From: Barnesiella sp. WM24
GTDB taxonomy: Bacteria > Bacteroidota > Bacteroidia > Bacteroidales > Muribaculaceae
Length of the DNA: 64,000 nucleotides
NCBI RefSeq assembly: GCF_004570975.1
Contig: NZ_SPPC01000012.1
Coordinates: 1-64,000, forward strand
Reading direction: 5' to 3'
In this document: one piece after another, positions 1 to 10,865 of the stretch
Numbering within the stretch: the stretch's first letter is position 1
Layout of the letters: the number at the start of each line of letters is the position of its first letter
Translations under genes and position numbers: made by a program
Notes under the pieces: model-generated
What the model saw: the letters and a program-made list of their open reading frames with translations, nothing else
Told to the model about the DNA's origin: nothing
Database searches by the model: none

Positions 1-105
<105 letters not shown>

Positions 106-286
106 TGTATTTAACTTAGTTTGTTTTTATACTGTATACGAAGCCCCCGACTCGTCGCTCGACTTATTTGGACTTGAATTGACTTGAGGCATTATTTCAT
201 TAATGCTCTTGTACTGTTTCTTGTCTATTTAATCATTTCAATGTTCTTGCGCTTTCGTTGCTAAATTTATTAGCGGAAAGGTTTTG

Positions 287-317
287 CAAAGTTATGTCAA
301 ATTTTTGAACTAGCAAA
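287..317 (-). promoter_or_regulatory. rRNA promoter P2 (proximal)
   Basis: On the minus strand a -33 TTTG (317-314) is followed after 19 nt by -7 TAACTTTG (294-287). This matches the Bacteroidetes primary sigma consensus TTTG-N19-21-TAnnTTTG. Transcription would run left into 16S. Confidence 0.75.
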
Positions 318-402
318 ATTTTTAACATCTTTTTAATTTCAGTTCCGATTTTTCATCAGCTGCAAACTCTTTTGCATTTCGTTGCTTTCCCAAAAGCGAG
401 TG

Positions 403-434
403 CAAAGTTATGCACCTTTTCCGAAACTTCCAAA
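403..434 (-). promoter_or_regulatory. rRNA promoter P1 (distal)
   Basis: A second exact match on the minus strand has TTTG at 434-431, a 20-nt spacer and TAACTTTG at 410-403. It lies about 117 nt upstream of P2. Tandem promoters are common for rRNA operons. Confidence 0.72.
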
Positions 435-565
435 TATTCCAGGAAGTTTTTTCATAATATTTTTCGCCATTTTTAATATTTCGCTAATTTACAATAACTT
501 ATCAATAAAAGATTTTTACAGCAAAAAATCACAACAATCGGTATTCCCCACCAAGTTGATTTAAA

Positions 566-597
566 TTTGGGTATGTGGTGCTATTTTCGTATCTTTG
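566..597 (+). promoter_or_regulatory. Promoter of the DUF1460 gene
   Basis: TTTG at 566-569, a 20-nt spacer and TATCTTTG at 590-597 form a full Bacteroidetes promoter. The predicted transcript starts near 604. The ATG at 575 would lie inside the promoter, so translation must start at 620. Confidence 0.78.
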
Positions 598-619
598 TTA
601 TTATCGTAAAGCAATAATT

Positions 620-1489
620 ATGATTAAACACTTTTTAACCGGATTTTTTATCACAACCGCTGTTACATGCAATTGTGCCAACCTGCATGACATAAGGTTT
701 CATGATGAAAATGCCGACACAACAAAAATAGGCGCATTGCTTATTGAAGCGACTGCCGCCACCGAGGGCATGTCCCCGGAAGCGAGAGTGGCATATATAG
801 GTAAAGAATTTCTCGGGACACCATATGTTGCAGGGACGCTTGAAAGCGACGAGGGCGAACGGCTTACCATAAACATGGAGGAGATGGACTGCACAACATA
901 CGTGGAAACGGTGATGGCTCTCGCATATACAATAGGTGAAGGAAGGACATCGTGGCGTGATTTCGCATATAATCTTGAGCGGCTCCGCTACCGTTCAGGC
1001 GAACAGAAAGACTTCGGGTCGCGCCTTCACTATCCGAGCGACTGGATTGTGGACAATGTACACCGCGGGAATTTCAAGGAAGTGACCGGCTCGCTTGCCG
1101 GCAGCGAACATCAGGTGAAATCGCTTGACTTTATAAGCCGTAACAGGGATAAGTATCCCGCCCTCTCCGATTCGATAAGCTATGACCGCATACGCAATAC
1201 GGAGCTGGGATATCGCAACCACCGTTTTCCTTATATAAAGGCGCCGAAACTAACAATGAAGGACATCACGGCCCAGCTTCGCGAAGGTGACATAGTGCTC
1301 ATCACGACTAAAACCCCGGGGCTCGACGTACAGCACATGGGAATAATTGTCATCGAAGACGGGACTCCAAAACTGATGCACGCCTCTTCAGCCGCCGGAA
1401 AGGTAATCATAGACAAGATGCCGCTGTCAGAATACGTAAGACGCAACCGCACCGCCACCGGCATCAGAATCCTGCGTCTTAACGAGTGA
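620..1489 (+). CDS. Secreted DUF1460 (amidase-like) protein
   Basis: This 289-residue protein belongs to the DUF1460 family, described as N-acetylmuramoyl-L-alanine amidase-like with a papain-type fold. It probably acts on cell-wall peptides in the periplasm. A hydrophobic signal segment covers residues 1-20. The likely catalytic Cys is in MDCTTYVE (Cys91), and the partner His is in QHMGIIV, with LMHASS nearby; all key motifs are intact. I chose the ATG at 620 because the upstream in-frame ATG at 575 falls inside a perfect promoter. The gene is monocistronic and convergent with enolase. The family assignment is firm; the substrate is not shown by the sequence. Confidence 0.88.
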   Translation: MIKHFLTGFFITTAVTCNCANLHDIRFHDENADTTKIGALLIEATAATEGMSPEARVAYIGKEFLGTPYVAGTLESDEGERLTINMEEMDCTTYVETVMALAYTIGEGRTSWRDFAYNLERLRYRSGEQKDFGSRLHYPSDWIVDNVHRGNFKEVTGSLAGSEHQVKSLDFISRNRDKYPALSDSISYDRIRNTELGYRNHRFPYIKAPKLTMKDITAQLREGDIVLITTKTPGLDVQHMGIIVIEDGTPKLMHASSAAGKVIIDKMPLSEYVRRNRTATGIRILRLNE

Positions 1490-1513
1490 GCCACGCAGGA
1501 GCGCTTTAAAATA

Positions 1514-1550
1514 AAAAAAGTTGCTGACCCGAAGGTCGGCAACTTTTTTT
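1514..1550. terminator. Bidirectional terminator, DUF1460/eno
   Basis: A 17-bp stem (AAAAAAAGTTGCTGACC paired with GGTCGGCAACTTTTTTT, one G-U pair) closes a CGAA tetraloop. A-run and T-run flanks let it act on both strands for the two convergent genes. Confidence 0.9.
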
Positions 1551-1569
1551 ATTATTGTTCAATGAACTA

Positions 1570-2904
<1,335 letters not shown>

Positions 2905-2919
2905 TCATTTAATTGCTGA

Positions 2920-2927
2920 CAAAGATA
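2920..2927 (-). promoter_or_regulatory. Probable -7 element for eno
   Basis: TATCTTTG lies on the minus strand 55 nt upstream of the enolase ATG and fits TAnnTTTG. The nearest TTTG-like -33 element is about 25 nt further upstream, longer than usual, so only the -7 part is well supported. Confidence 0.45.
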
Positions 2928-3054
2928 CAAAAAAAATTTGCTCTGTCATTAACAAAAACAGTTAATAAAAATCATAAAGTCAATAATATCACGCCGACGC
3001 GGAGAAATAGCCGCTTTCTTAATCGACACGCCGTGACAATACTTTCTGAACAAA

Positions 3055-3093
3055 GCAAAATGCCGCCACCGGATAGTTTTTCCAGTGGCGGCA
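3055..3093 (-). terminator. Terminator of the ribosomal super-operon
   Basis: TGCCGCCACCGG and CCAGTGGCGGCA form a stem with one internal mismatch just past rplQ. On the minus strand it is followed by TTTTGCTTTG. It ends the long rpsL-to-rplQ transcript. Confidence 0.8.
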
Positions 3094-3119
3094 TGTAAGG
3101 TAAAAGTATCTTAAAGATA

Positions 3120-3617
3120 TTACTCAGCTGCGGGAGCCTCGCTTGCGGGAGCCTCGGTTGCAGGAGCTTCTGCAGCGGGGGCAGCCTTCTCGGCGCTGCT
3201 CTTGCGAGAGCGACGGGTGCGGGTTGTCTTCTTGGCAGCTGTATCCTTCATCATGTTTTCATCGTAGTCAACGAGCTCGATGAAGCAAGTCTGCGCGTTG
3301 TCACCAAGACGGTTGCCGGTCTTGATAATGCGGGTGTAGCCGCCGTTGCGCTCAGCTATCTTCTGTGCTACCTCGCGGAAAAGCTCAGTGACAGCATACT
3401 TGTTCTGAAGGTGGCTGAATACAAGACGGCGGTTAGGAGTGTTGTCCTCCTTAGCGCGGTTGATCAGCGGCTCGGCATACATGCGTAGAGCTTTAGCCTT
3501 TGCAAGCGTGGTGAAAATACGCTTGTGCATGATGAGCGAGATAGTCATGTTAGCGAGCAAGGCATCGCGGTGAGCCTTCTTGCGGCCAAGATGGTTGAAT
3601 TTTTTATTATGTCTCAT
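3120..3617 (-). CDS. rplQ: 50S ribosomal protein L17
   Basis: The first 120 or so residues ([17 protein letters not shown] onwards) are a normal L17 core, which lies near the peptide exit tunnel. The protein is 165 residues against 127 in E. coli. The excess is a basic stretch ([11 protein letters not shown]) and an Ala/Pro/Glu tail of repeated EAPA units, a low-complexity extension probably disordered on the ribosome surface. It is the last gene of the alpha operon, 6 nt after rpoA, and precedes a strong hairpin. Confidence 0.97.
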   Translation of the reverse strand: MRHNKKFNHLGRKKAHRDALLANMTISLIMHKRIFTTLAKAKALRMYAEPLINRAKEDNTPNRRLVFSHLQNKYAVTELFREVAQKIAERNGGYTRIIKTGNRLGDNAQTCFIELVDYDENMMKDTAAKKTTRTRRSRKSSAEKAAPAAEAPATEAPASEAPAAE

Positions 3618-3623
3618 CGTTTA

Positions 3624-4616
3624 TTACTCTTTATCTAATTTATACTTTGAAATATCCATTCCGAACGACAGGTTAAGATTAGCAAGAAGCTCGTCAAGCT
3701 CAGTGAGCGACTTCTTACCGAAGTTACGGAATTTCAAGAGGTCAGTCTTGTTGAACACTACCAACTCGCCAAGAGTCTCGACCTCGGCGCTCTTGAGGCA
3801 GTTGAGTGCACGCACGGAAAGATCCATGTCCACTAGCTTAGACTTGAGAAGCTGGCGCATGCGCAGAACTTCTTCGTCAAATTCCTCGTTGCTATCGGTC
3901 TCGGTAGTCTCGAGGGTGATCTTCTCGTCAGAGAAGAGCATAAAGTGGTAGATAAGAATCTTTGCGGCTTCTTTAAGAGCATCCTTGGGGAGGATAGAGC
4001 CGTTGGTAGTTATCTCAATAATCAATTTTTCGTAGTCGGTCTTTTGGTCGACGCGGAAGTTTTCAACAGTGTACTTCACATTCTTAATCGGCGTGTAAAT
4101 CGAGTCGATAGCGATTACGTCGATAGCATCGGCGGGATTGGCATTTTCCTCGGCGGGAACCCAACCGCGACCTTTGTTGATAGTGATGTCAAGCTGAAAA
4201 CTTGCACCGGGATCCAAATGACAAATGACCTGGTCGGGATTGAGAACCTCAAATCCGGTAAGAACCTTGCCTATGTCACCGGCCTTGAACACCTCCTGAC
4301 CTGACACTGTGATTGTAGCCTTCTCAGTTTCGGCATCTTCGACAACTTGCTTGAGGTCAACCTTCTTGAGGTTAAGGATGATATTGGTGACATCTTCCTT
4401 AACACCGGGGATTGTGTCGAACTCATGCTTTACGCCATCGATGCGAATCGAAGATATGGCATAGCCTTCAAGAGAAGAGAGCAGGATGCGGCGGAGCGCG
4501 TTACCTACAGTTATACCATATCCGGGCTCCAATGGCTTGAACTCGAATTTACCGAAAAAATTATCGGCTTCCAACATGACAACTTTGTCAGGTTTCTGAA
4601 ATGCTAAAATAGCCAT
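3624..4616 (-). CDS. rpoA: RNA polymerase alpha subunit
   Basis: The 330-residue alpha subunit nucleates RNA polymerase assembly and contacts promoter DNA and activators. The N-terminal dimerisation domain (about 1-235) contains [20 protein letters not shown]. An acidic linker ([10 protein letters not shown]) leads to the helical C-terminal domain (about 255-320) with [19 protein letters not shown] and [16 protein letters not shown]. It sits between rpsD and rplQ as in most bacteria. Confidence 0.98.
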   Translation of the reverse strand: MAILAFQKPDKVVMLEADNFFGKFEFKPLEPGYGITVGNALRRILLSSLEGYAISSIRIDGVKHEFDTIPGVKEDVTNIILNLKKVDLKQVVEDAETEKATITVSGQEVFKAGDIGKVLTGFEVLNPDQVICHLDPGASFQLDITINKGRGWVPAEENANPADAIDVIAIDSIYTPIKNVKYTVENFRVDQKTDYEKLIIEITTNGSILPKDALKEAAKILIYHFMLFSDEKITLETTETDSNEEFDEEVLRMRQLLKSKLVDMDLSVRALNCLKSAEVETLGELVVFNKTDLLKFRNFGKKSLTELDELLANLNLSFGMDISKYKLDKE

Positions 4617-4636
4617 GGATCTACGTGTTAAAATGA

Positions 4637-5242
4637 TTATTTAGAATACAACTCAACGATAAGCTGCTCCTTGATGTTTTCGGGGATATCCTCGCGTGTA
4701 GGCACATGAAGCATCTTGCCGGCCTTAGCTGACTCATCCCATTCAAGCCAGGGATACTTGCTGTGGTTAAATCCGGCAAGCGCGTCGGCGATTACTTCAA
4801 GAGACTTGGAACGCTCACGTACACCGATTACATCACCGGGCTGTACATGATAGGAAGCGATGTTAACAACGCCGCCGTTGACAGTGATGTGACGGTGAAG
4901 CACGAGCTGACGGGCAGCTGCGCGTGTAGGAGCGATGCCAAGACGATAAACGATGTTGTCAAGGCGTGATTCGAGAAGCTGGAGAAGCACCTCACCGGTG
5001 ATACCCTTAGTGCGAGACGCACGATCAAAAAGATTGTGGAACTGCTTTTCGAGTACACCGTAAGTGTATTTAGCTTTCTGCTTTTCGCGGAGCTGAACGC
5101 CATACTCCGAAGACTTGCGACGCTTGTTTACGCCGTGCTGTCCCGGGGGATAGTTCTTCTTAGCAAGAACTTTGTCAGCACCGAAGATAGGCTCGCCAAA
5201 CTTACGAGCGATCTTTGTTTTAGGACCGGTATATCTAGCCAT
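4637..5242 (-). CDS. rpsD: 30S ribosomal protein S4
   Basis: S4 initiates assembly of the 30S body and in many bacteria represses its own operon. At 201 residues it has the S4 N-terminal domain and the S4 RNA-binding fold (about 90-155, [20 protein letters not shown]). The N-terminal zinc cysteines of some S4 proteins are absent, so this is the zinc-free form. It is preceded by an unusually long 165-nt gap from rpsK that contains a hairpin. Confidence 0.97.
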   Translation of the reverse strand: MARYTGPKTKIARKFGEPIFGADKVLAKKNYPPGQHGVNKRRKSSEYGVQLREKQKAKYTYGVLEKQFHNLFDRASRTKGITGEVLLQLLESRLDNIVYRLGIAPTRAAARQLVLHRHITVNGGVVNIASYHVQPGDVIGVRERSKSLEVIADALAGFNHSKYPWLEWDESAKAGKMLHVPTREDIPENIKEQLIVELYSK

Positions 5243-5299
5243 TTTTGTAAAATCTTAAATTTTGGGATTGACTATGGTTCGTCATCTTAGTGCAGCCGC

Positions 5300-5329
5300 G
5301 ACCACAGAGAGGTGATAAAAATTGTGGTC
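5300..5329 (-). promoter_or_regulatory. Hairpin in the rpsK-rpsD spacer
   Basis: GACCACA (5300-5306) pairs with TGTGGTC (5323-5329) about 60 nt before the rpsD ATG. The spacer is 165 nt, while most gaps in this operon are under 60 nt. It could be a translational control site for S4 or a processing site; this is an inference from position and pairing only. Confidence 0.35.
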
Positions 5330-5407
5330 TATTCACATTCAATGCCGCTTCACAATCAAAAGCCTCAGTTGATAGATAAGTGAAAGTAACTTTAAATAAA
5401 GATCTTA

Positions 5408-5797
5408 TTATACGCGACGACGCTTGGGAGGACGGCATCCGTTGTGGGGCAGCGGAGTAACGTCGATAATCTCGGTCACTTCGATTCCTGCACCGTGGAT
5501 TGTACGGATAGCTGACTCACGGCCGTTGCCGGGGCCTTTAACATAGGCTTTCACTTTGCGCAGACCGAGGTCGTAAGCGACCTTTGCGCAATCCTGTGCC
5601 GCCATCTGGGCTGCATAGGGGGTGTTCTTCTTTGAGCCACGGAAGCCCATCTTACCTGCGCTTGACCAGGAGATGACTTGACCCTCCGAATTTGCCAGGC
5701 ACACGATAATGTTGTTGAAAGACGAGTGTACATGAAGCTGACCGTTTGCGTCAACCTTGACATTTCTCTTCTTTGCTGCGACTGTCTTTTTTGCCAT
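5408..5797 (-). CDS. rpsK: 30S ribosomal protein S11
   Basis: S11 forms part of the 30S platform near the mRNA exit and the Shine-Dalgarno helix. The 129-residue protein has an alkaline N-terminus ([16 protein letters not shown]), the core HSSFNNIIV and the conserved end [18 protein letters not shown]. It begins 9 nt after rpsM ends. Confidence 0.98.
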   Translation of the reverse strand: MAKKTVAAKKRNVKVDANGQLHVHSSFNNIIVCLANSEGQVISWSSAGKMGFRGSKKNTPYAAQMAAQDCAKVAYDLGLRKVKAYVKGPGNGRESAIRTIHGAGIEVTEIIDVTPLPHNGCRPPKRRRV

Positions 5798-5806
5798 ACT
5801 AATTTA

Positions 5807-6187
5807 TTATTTTGTAGCTTTCTTCTTGTTAGCAACTGTTTTCTTGCGACCCTTGCGAGTACGTGCATTGTTCTTTGTGCTCTGACCACGCACGGGCAGA
5901 CCGATACGGTGACGGATACCACGGTAGCAACCGATGTCCATCAGACGCTTGATGTTGAGCTGGATTTCGCTGCGGAGGTCACCCTCTACCTTGTAGTTGG
6001 CACCGATTACCTCACGGACAGCGGCAGCCTGAGCGTCGGTCCAGTCTTTAACTTTGATGTTTTTGTCAACTCCGGCTTTCTCAAGGATAGAGTTAGCGGC
6101 GCTACGTCCGATGCCGAATATATAAGTCAAGGCGATTTCACCTCTTTTGTTTTGGGGGAGATCCACTCCCACGATTCTAACTGCCAT
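5807..6187 (-). CDS. rpsM: 30S ribosomal protein S13
   Basis: S13 lies in the 30S head and contacts 16S rRNA, the P-site tRNA and the 50S subunit. It is 126 residues. Typical segments are [23 protein letters not shown] shortened here to its start, the helix-hairpin-helix region around [10 protein letters not shown], and the basic tail [15 protein letters not shown] that reaches the tRNA. It follows rpmJ by 36 nt. Confidence 0.97.
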   Translation of the reverse strand: MAVRIVGVDLPQNKRGEIALTYIFGIGRSAANSILEKAGVDKNIKVKDWTDAQAAAVREVIGANYKVEGDLRSEIQLNIKRLMDIGCYRGIRHRIGLPVRGQSTKNNARTRKGRKKTVANKKKATK

Positions 6188-6223
6188 ATTGATTGACTAA
6201 ATTTTCTGCAAAAATACTAAAAA

Positions 6224-6340
6224 TTATCCTTGGCGCTGTTTATACTTCGGATTTTTCTTATTAATCACGTAAAGGCGACCCTTGCGACGCACGATTTTGC
6301 TGTCGGGAGTACGCTTCTTAATTGAGGCTCTTACTTTCAT
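6224..6340 (-). CDS. rpmJ: 50S ribosomal protein L36 (zinc-free)
   Basis: A 38-codon frame reads [20 protein letters not shown], then [18 protein letters not shown] and a stop. This is L36, the smallest 50S protein, in its usual place between infA and rpsM. The zinc-binding Cys residues of classical L36 are replaced (Thr and Ser at the first pair), so it is the C-minus form. It begins 20 nt after infA. Confidence 0.96.
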   Translation of the reverse strand: MKVRASIKKRTPDSKIVRRKGRLYVINKKNPKYKQRQG

Positions 6341-6360
6341 ATCTTATTGTTTTTTTCTTA

Positions 6361-6579
6361 TTATTTGTATCTAAATGCAATTCTGCCCTTTGACAAGTCA
6401 TAGGGAGACATCTCCACTCTCACCTTGTCGCCGGGAAGAATACGGATATAATGCATGCGCATCTTTCCGGAGATGTGAGCAGTGATTTCGTGTCCGTTTT
6501 CAAGTTCCACACGGAACATTGCGTTGCTCAACGCCTCCACTATAGTACCGTCTTGTTCGATTGCAGCCTGTTTTGCCAT
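6361..6579 (-). CDS. infA: Translation initiation factor IF-1
   Basis: IF-1 is a single OB-fold protein that occupies the ribosomal A site during initiation. At 72 residues it is full length. Visible are [20 protein letters not shown], the RNA-binding face [20 protein letters not shown] and the end [11 protein letters not shown]. It is 9 nt downstream of map. Confidence 0.97.
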   Translation of the reverse strand: MAKQAAIEQDGTIVEALSNAMFRVELENGHEITAHISGKMRMHYIRILPGDKVRVEMSPYDLSKGRIAFRYK

Positions 6580-6588
6580 AAAATAAGT

Positions 6589-7371
6589 TTAAATTGCTTT
6601 ATTACCTAATACCTGATCCACATAGTCAAAGGTGGTAAGGATCTCTGTTTCTCCTCCTATGACAGCCACTGTGTGTTCGTAATGAGCCGAAGGCTTGCCG
6701 TCACGAGTGCGGCATGTCCATCCGTCCTTTCCGATCACGATGTTTCGCTTGCCAAGATTTACCATAGGCTCGATTGCGAGACACATGCCATTTTTGATAA
6801 TCGCACCCATGCCCTTGCGTCCGTAGTTAGGCACCTCGGGGTCTTCATGCATGCTCTTACCGATACCATGTCCACACATCTCTCTCACGATAGAATAGCC
6901 GTGGCGCTCGCAGTAAGTCTGCACCGCGTTGGCTATATCGCCTATTCTGTTTCCCTCCTTACATGCCGCGATGCCCTTGTAAAGCGACTCCTTGGTCGTC
7001 TTCATGAGAGCGAGCACTTCAGGCGCAACCTCCCCTACCGGGAATGTGTAACACTGGTCACCGTTGTAGCCGTTAAGCTCGACCACACAGTCAAGACCAA
7101 CGATGTCGCCTTCACGGAGAGCGTAATTGGAAGGGAAGCCATGAACCACTACCTCGTTGACCTCAATACACAGAGTACCGGGAAAGCCGCCATAGCCAAG
7201 ACACGCAGGCTTGCCTCCATTGTCCTGGATGAACTCACGGGCAATGGTGTCAAGTCTAAATGTCGTAACACCGGGAGTCACCCACTTGGCAACTTCACCA
7301 AGTGTGCGACTCACGAGATTACAGGCTTCGCGCATAAGCGCTATTTCTTCCGATGTCTTGAGATAGATCAT
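6589..7371 (-). CDS. map: Methionine aminopeptidase, type I
   Basis: This enzyme removes the initiator Met from nascent proteins, using two divalent metal ions. It is 260 residues with the pita-bread fold. Metal-ligand segments are visible: the first Asp in GLDCVVELNG and the second in NGDQCYTF, the His in CGHGIGKSMHEDP, the Glu in AIEPMVNLG, and HYEHTVAV near the end. It lies between secY and infA, the usual Bacteroidetes order. The ATG is 33 nt from the secY stop. Confidence 0.97.
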   Translation of the reverse strand: MIYLKTSEEIALMREACNLVSRTLGEVAKWVTPGVTTFRLDTIAREFIQDNGGKPACLGYGGFPGTLCIEVNEVVVHGFPSNYALREGDIVGLDCVVELNGYNGDQCYTFPVGEVAPEVLALMKTTKESLYKGIAACKEGNRIGDIANAVQTYCERHGYSIVREMCGHGIGKSMHEDPEVPNYGRKGMGAIIKNGMCLAIEPMVNLGKRNIVIGKDGWTCRTRDGKPSAHYEHTVAVIGGETEILTTFDYVDQVLGNKAI

Positions 7372-7404
7372 TTATTGATGATAAATATCAAAAATTCAAC
7401 TTAA

Positions 7405-8748
7405 TCAATAAGCACTGCCGGTTGTACGACCCTTAATCTTGCCATCCTTCATGAGACCATCGTAGTGGTGCATCATAAGATGTGACTCAATCTGCTGGAG
7501 AGTGTCAAGCACTACACCGACAAGGATGAGCAGCGATGTTCCACCGAAGAACTGTGCAAAATTCTGGCTTACGCCAAACAGACGTGCAAATGCAGGCATT
7601 ACAGCCACAATACCGAGGAAAAGCGAGCCTGGCAAAGTGATTCTCGACATGATCGAGTCAAGATACTCGACAGTCTTCTTGCCGGGCTTAACGCCGGGGA
7701 TAAATCCATTGTTGCGCTTCATATTGTCAGCCATCTCGGTAGGACGTACCGTGATTGCAGTATAGAAATATGTGAATGCGACAATAAGGATGAAGTATGT
7801 GATATTATATGCCAGACCATTTATGTCGGAGAACTTGACAAAAATCGAGTTTTCCTTGGCTCCGAATCCTGCAAGAGTGATAGGGATAAACATGATAGCC
7901 TGGGCAAAGATAATCGGCATCACACCGGCGGCGTTTACCTTCAACGGGATATACTGACGTGCGCCGCCATACTGCTTGTTGCCGACAATGCGCTTAGCAT
8001 ACTGCACGGGCACCTTACGTGTACCCTGTACAAGAAGCACGGCACCTACGGTAACTGCAAACAGCAACACAAGCTCGACGATAAACATGACAAGTCCGCC
8101 CTCAGAGCCGGTAGAACCGGGGAGACGGCTGACAAATTCATAATACAGAGCCTGCGGCAGACGGGCGATAATACCCACAAGGATAATGAAAGAAATACCG
8201 TTACCGATACCACGGTCAGTTATACGCTCACCGAGCCACATGATAAACATGGAGCCAGCAGCAAGAATGACTGTGAGGTAAAGGATGGTCCAGAAACCCA
8301 TTGACGCGTGACCGCCGGCACCATTCACCTGATATTGCAGGTTCATCAGATAGGCAGGACCCTGAAGCAACAGGATAATCACTGTAAGGTAACGGGTATA
8401 CTGATTTAACTTCTGGCGACCGCTCTCTCCTTCCCGCTGCATCTTCTGGAACGAGGGGAGCACCATGCCGAGCAGCTGTATCACGATCGATGCAGTAATG
8501 TAAGGCATGATACCAAGCGCGAAAATCGACGCCTGTGAGAACGCACCACCCGAGAACATATCGAGGAGCTGCATAAGACCGCTTCCCGAAGTGAACTTTG
8601 CCAATGCATCAAGATCATCGGGGTGGATACCCGGAAGCACCACGTAACATCCCAACCGGTAAACGAATACCAGAAGGAATGTCACGAGGAGACGCTTGCG
8701 GAGCTCTTCGATTGTCCAAATGTTTTTGATGGTTTGAACAAATCTCAT
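7405..8748 (-). CDS. secY: Protein translocase subunit SecY
   Basis: SecY forms the channel for export and membrane insertion of proteins with SecE and SecG. The 447-residue sequence shows ten expected membrane spans. The plug and early spans contain VFVYRLGCYVVLPGI and FSGGAFSQASIFALGIMPYI. The cytosolic loops used for ribosome and SecA contact contain RIVGNKQYGGARQYIPLKV and RNNGFIPGVKPGKKT. It begins 5 nt after rplO ends. Confidence 0.98.
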   Translation of the reverse strand: MRFVQTIKNIWTIEELRKRLLVTFLLVFVYRLGCYVVLPGIHPDDLDALAKFTSGSGLMQLLDMFSGGAFSQASIFALGIMPYITASIVIQLLGMVLPSFQKMQREGESGRQKLNQYTRYLTVIILLLQGPAYLMNLQYQVNGAGGHASMGFWTILYLTVILAAGSMFIMWLGERITDRGIGNGISFIILVGIIARLPQALYYEFVSRLPGSTGSEGGLVMFIVELVLLFAVTVGAVLLVQGTRKVPVQYAKRIVGNKQYGGARQYIPLKVNAAGVMPIIFAQAIMFIPITLAGFGAKENSIFVKFSDINGLAYNITYFILIVAFTYFYTAITVRPTEMADNMKRNNGFIPGVKPGKKTVEYLDSIMSRITLPGSLFLGIVAVMPAFARLFGVSQNFAQFFGGTSLLILVGVVLDTLQQIESHLMMHHYDGLMKDGKIKGRTTGSAY

Positions 8749-8753
8749 TATAA

Positions 8754-9200
8754 TTAAACTTTAGCAATTGAACCACCGGCTGCCTCGATAGCCTTCTGAG
8801 CGGCTTCTGAGAAAGCATTAGCTTCAACAGCGATTGCACGTGTGATAGTTCCGGTAGCAAGAATCTTGACCAATTGCTTGCGTGAGATGAAACCGGCTGC
8901 GCGGAGTTCTTCAAGACCGATCTTCTCAAGACCCTTCGCTGCTGCGAGAGTTTCAAGGTCACCTACATTGATAGCCTTGTACTCTACACGGTTGATGTTC
9001 TTGAAGCCAAACTTCGGAAGACGGCGCTGAAGCGGCATCTGACCACCTTCAAAACCAATCTTGCGAGAATAGCCTGAACGAGACTTGGCACCCTTGTGTC
9101 CGCGGGTAGATGTACCTCCCTTACCGGAACCGGGACCACGACCAATACGCTTTTTCTTCTTATTTGACCCTACGGCGGGCTGGATAGTATTTAATTCCAT
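8754..9200 (-). CDS. rplO: 50S ribosomal protein L15
   Basis: L15 stabilises 23S rRNA domains near the base of the 50S. It is 148 residues: a Gly/Arg/Lys-rich extended N-terminus (RIGRGPGSGKGGTSTRGHKG) that penetrates rRNA, then a globular C-terminal domain. It lies between rpmD and secY in spc-operon order. Confidence 0.97.
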   Translation of the reverse strand: MELNTIQPAVGSNKKKKRIGRGPGSGKGGTSTRGHKGAKSRSGYSRKIGFEGGQMPLQRRLPKFGFKNINRVEYKAINVGDLETLAAAKGLEKIGLEELRAAGFISRKQLVKILATGTITRAIAVEANAFSEAAQKAIEAAGGSIAKV

Positions 9201-9216
9201 AACTTAAAGTCCTGAA

Positions 9217-9396
9217 TTATGCGTTGGTCACTTCTACGAGGTGACGAACACGGTTAACCATTCCCATCACGTCGGGGGTGTCTTCCTTAACCACCGAATG
9301 ATGCATTTTCTTCAAGCCAAGCGCGTCAAGAGTCAGTTTCTGAACCTTAGGCGCATTGATACGGCTCTTAATCTGAGTTATTTTAATTTTTGCCAT
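9217..9396 (-). CDS. rpmD: 50S ribosomal protein L30
   Basis: A 59-codon frame reads MAKIKITQIKSRINAPKVQK, then LTLDALGLKKMHHSVVKEDT and PDVMGMVNRVRHLVEVTNA. This is L30, with the typical IKSRI and LGLKKMHHSVV segments and the MVNRVRHLV C-terminus. It fits exactly between rpsE and rplO, with spacers of 13 and 16 nt. Confidence 0.97.
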   Translation of the reverse strand: MAKIKITQIKSRINAPKVQKLTLDALGLKKMHHSVVKEDTPDVMGMVNRVRHLVEVTNA

Positions 9397-9409
9397 TGTT
9401 CAAGTTGAT

Positions 9410-9928
9410 TTAACCGTTATACACTTTTTCGAGCGAAACGCCACGATTCTGTGCCACTTGAAGCGGGCTACGCATCTCACCGAGAGCCTCGATAGTCGCC
9501 TTCACAAGGTTGTGAGGGTTGGATGAACCCTTAGACTTGGCAAGCACGTCGGTAACGCCTACACTCTCAAGCACAGCACGCATCGCACCACCGGCCTTTA
9601 CTCCGGTACCGTGAGAAGCAGGCTTGAGGATTACGCGTGAACCGCCAAACTTTGCCTCCTGCTCGTGAGGGATAGTGCCTTTGTGAACCGGAACACGGAT
9701 AAGGTTCTTCTTAGCAGCTTCAACGCCCTTTGCGATGGCAGCTGTAACTTCATTTGCCTTTCCGAGACCCCAGCCAACAATACCGTTTTCGTTACCTACT
9801 ACAACGATAGCGGCGAAAGTGAATGTACGACCACCCTTTGTAACCTTGGTAACGCGGTTGATGGCAACGAGACGATCCTTGAGCTCAAGGTCGTTGGTAG
9901 ATTTAACTCTATTATTCTTATTTGCCAT
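9410..9928 (-). CDS. rpsE: 30S ribosomal protein S5
   Basis: S5 influences decoding accuracy and helicase activity at the mRNA entry channel. The 172-residue protein has the N-terminal double-stranded RNA-binding-like domain ([19 protein letters not shown]) and the C-terminal GHMP-like fold with [15 protein letters not shown]. The start [10 protein letters not shown] follows rplR by 5 nt. Confidence 0.98.
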   Translation of the reverse strand: MANKNNRVKSTNDLELKDRLVAINRVTKVTKGGRTFTFAAIVVVGNENGIVGWGLGKANEVTAAIAKGVEAAKKNLIRVPVHKGTIPHEQEAKFGGSRVILKPASHGTGVKAGGAMRAVLESVGVTDVLAKSKGSSNPHNLVKATIEALGEMRSPLQVAQNRGVSLEKVYNG

Positions 9929-9933
9929 GATTC

Positions 9934-10275
9934 TTAAAATTTAAGTCCGCCTTCGCGAGCCGCGTCAGCCAATGATTTAACACGACCATGGAACAGATAG
10001 CCATTACGGTCGAAAACTACCTCAGTGATGCCGGCAGCAAGCGCCTTCTCAGCGATAGCCTTGCCAACCTTTGCGGCAACCTCAGTCTTGGTGCCGCCTT
10101 CGAGACCCTTTGAAGAGCAGGCAACGATTGTGTTGCCGGCAAGGTCGTCGATCACCTGTACATAAATCTGCTTGTTGCTGCGGAACACCGTCATACGGGG
10201 ACGAGCGGCGGTGCCAGACACTTTACCACGGATACGTGTCTTGATTTTATTTCTTCTTTGTATCTTGGATATCAT
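9934..10275 (-). CDS. rplR: 50S ribosomal protein L18
   Basis: L18 binds 5S rRNA together with L5. The 113-residue sequence has the basic start [18 protein letters not shown], the core [19 protein letters not shown] and the end [19 protein letters not shown]. It lies between rplF and rpsE. Confidence 0.97.
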   Translation of the reverse strand: MISKIQRRNKIKTRIRGKVSGTAARPRMTVFRSNKQIYVQVIDDLAGNTIVACSSKGLEGGTKTEVAAKVGKAIAEKALAAGITEVVFDRNGYLFHGRVKSLADAAREGGLKF

Positions 10276-10292
10276 GATTCTGTCTACTTTAA

Positions 10293-10847
10293 TTATTTAG
10301 CACCTGCCGATTTACCAGACTTGCGACGGATTACCTCACCGACAAACTTGATACCCTTACCCTTGTAAGGCTCAGGCTTGCGGAGCGAGCGGATCTTGGC
10401 ACATACCTGACCAAGCAGCTGCTTGTCATCGCTTTCGAGAATAATAAGAGGGTTCTTGTTACGCTCGGTCTTCGCTTCAACCTTGACTTCCTTGGGAAGC
10501 TTGATAAATATAGCGTGGGAAAATCCGAGTGACAGCTCAAGCACCTGACCTTCAGAAGTAGCACGATAACCTACACCGACGAGCTCCATCTCCTTGCGGT
10601 AGCCCTGAGATACACCGACAACCATGTTGTGGATCAAGGCACGGTAGAGACCGTGCTGCGCACGATGCTCGCGGTCATCAGAAGGACGGGTGAGAGTCAC
10701 ATGTCCGTCTTCAACCTTTATTGTAAGTTCAGGATTGATTTTCTGTGAGAGTTCACCTTTCGGGCCCTTAACAGTAACTACGTCACCGTTTACAGTGACA
10801 GTCACGCCTGCAGGGATTTCAATGGGGGCTTTACCTATTCTTGACAT
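10293..10847 (-). CDS. rplF: 50S ribosomal protein L6
   Basis: L6 sits near the sarcin-ricin loop and the factor-binding site. It is 184 residues with two repeated alpha-beta domains. The start is [17 protein letters not shown], and the signature near the C-terminus is [19 protein letters not shown]. It is 18 nt downstream of rpsH. Confidence 0.98.
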   Translation of the reverse strand: MSRIGKAPIEIPAGVTVTVNGDVVTVKGPKGELSQKINPELTIKVEDGHVTLTRPSDDREHRAQHGLYRALIHNMVVGVSQGYRKEMELVGVGYRATSEGQVLELSLGFSHAIFIKLPKEVKVEAKTERNKNPLIILESDDKQLLGQVCAKIRSLRKPEPYKGKGIKFVGEVIRRKSGKSAGAK

Positions 10848-10865
10848 TGCTGTTTCCTCCTATTA

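Larger units (their letters stand above)
106..565. other. rRNA leader and promoter region, no gene
   Basis: This 460-nt AT-rich stretch lies between the 16S 5' end and the promoter of the rightward DUF1460 gene. It holds two tandem promoter matches for the rRNA operon and the transcribed leader (106-286), which probably carries the processing and antitermination signals. The only open frame, at 382-564, overlaps the distal promoter, is low-complexity and AT-driven, and I do not regard it as a gene. Confidence 0.7.

Noticed and set aside
382-564. Short open frame upstream of the DUF1460 gene
   Set aside because: Low-complexity AT-rich translation that overlaps the distal rRNA promoter on the other strand.
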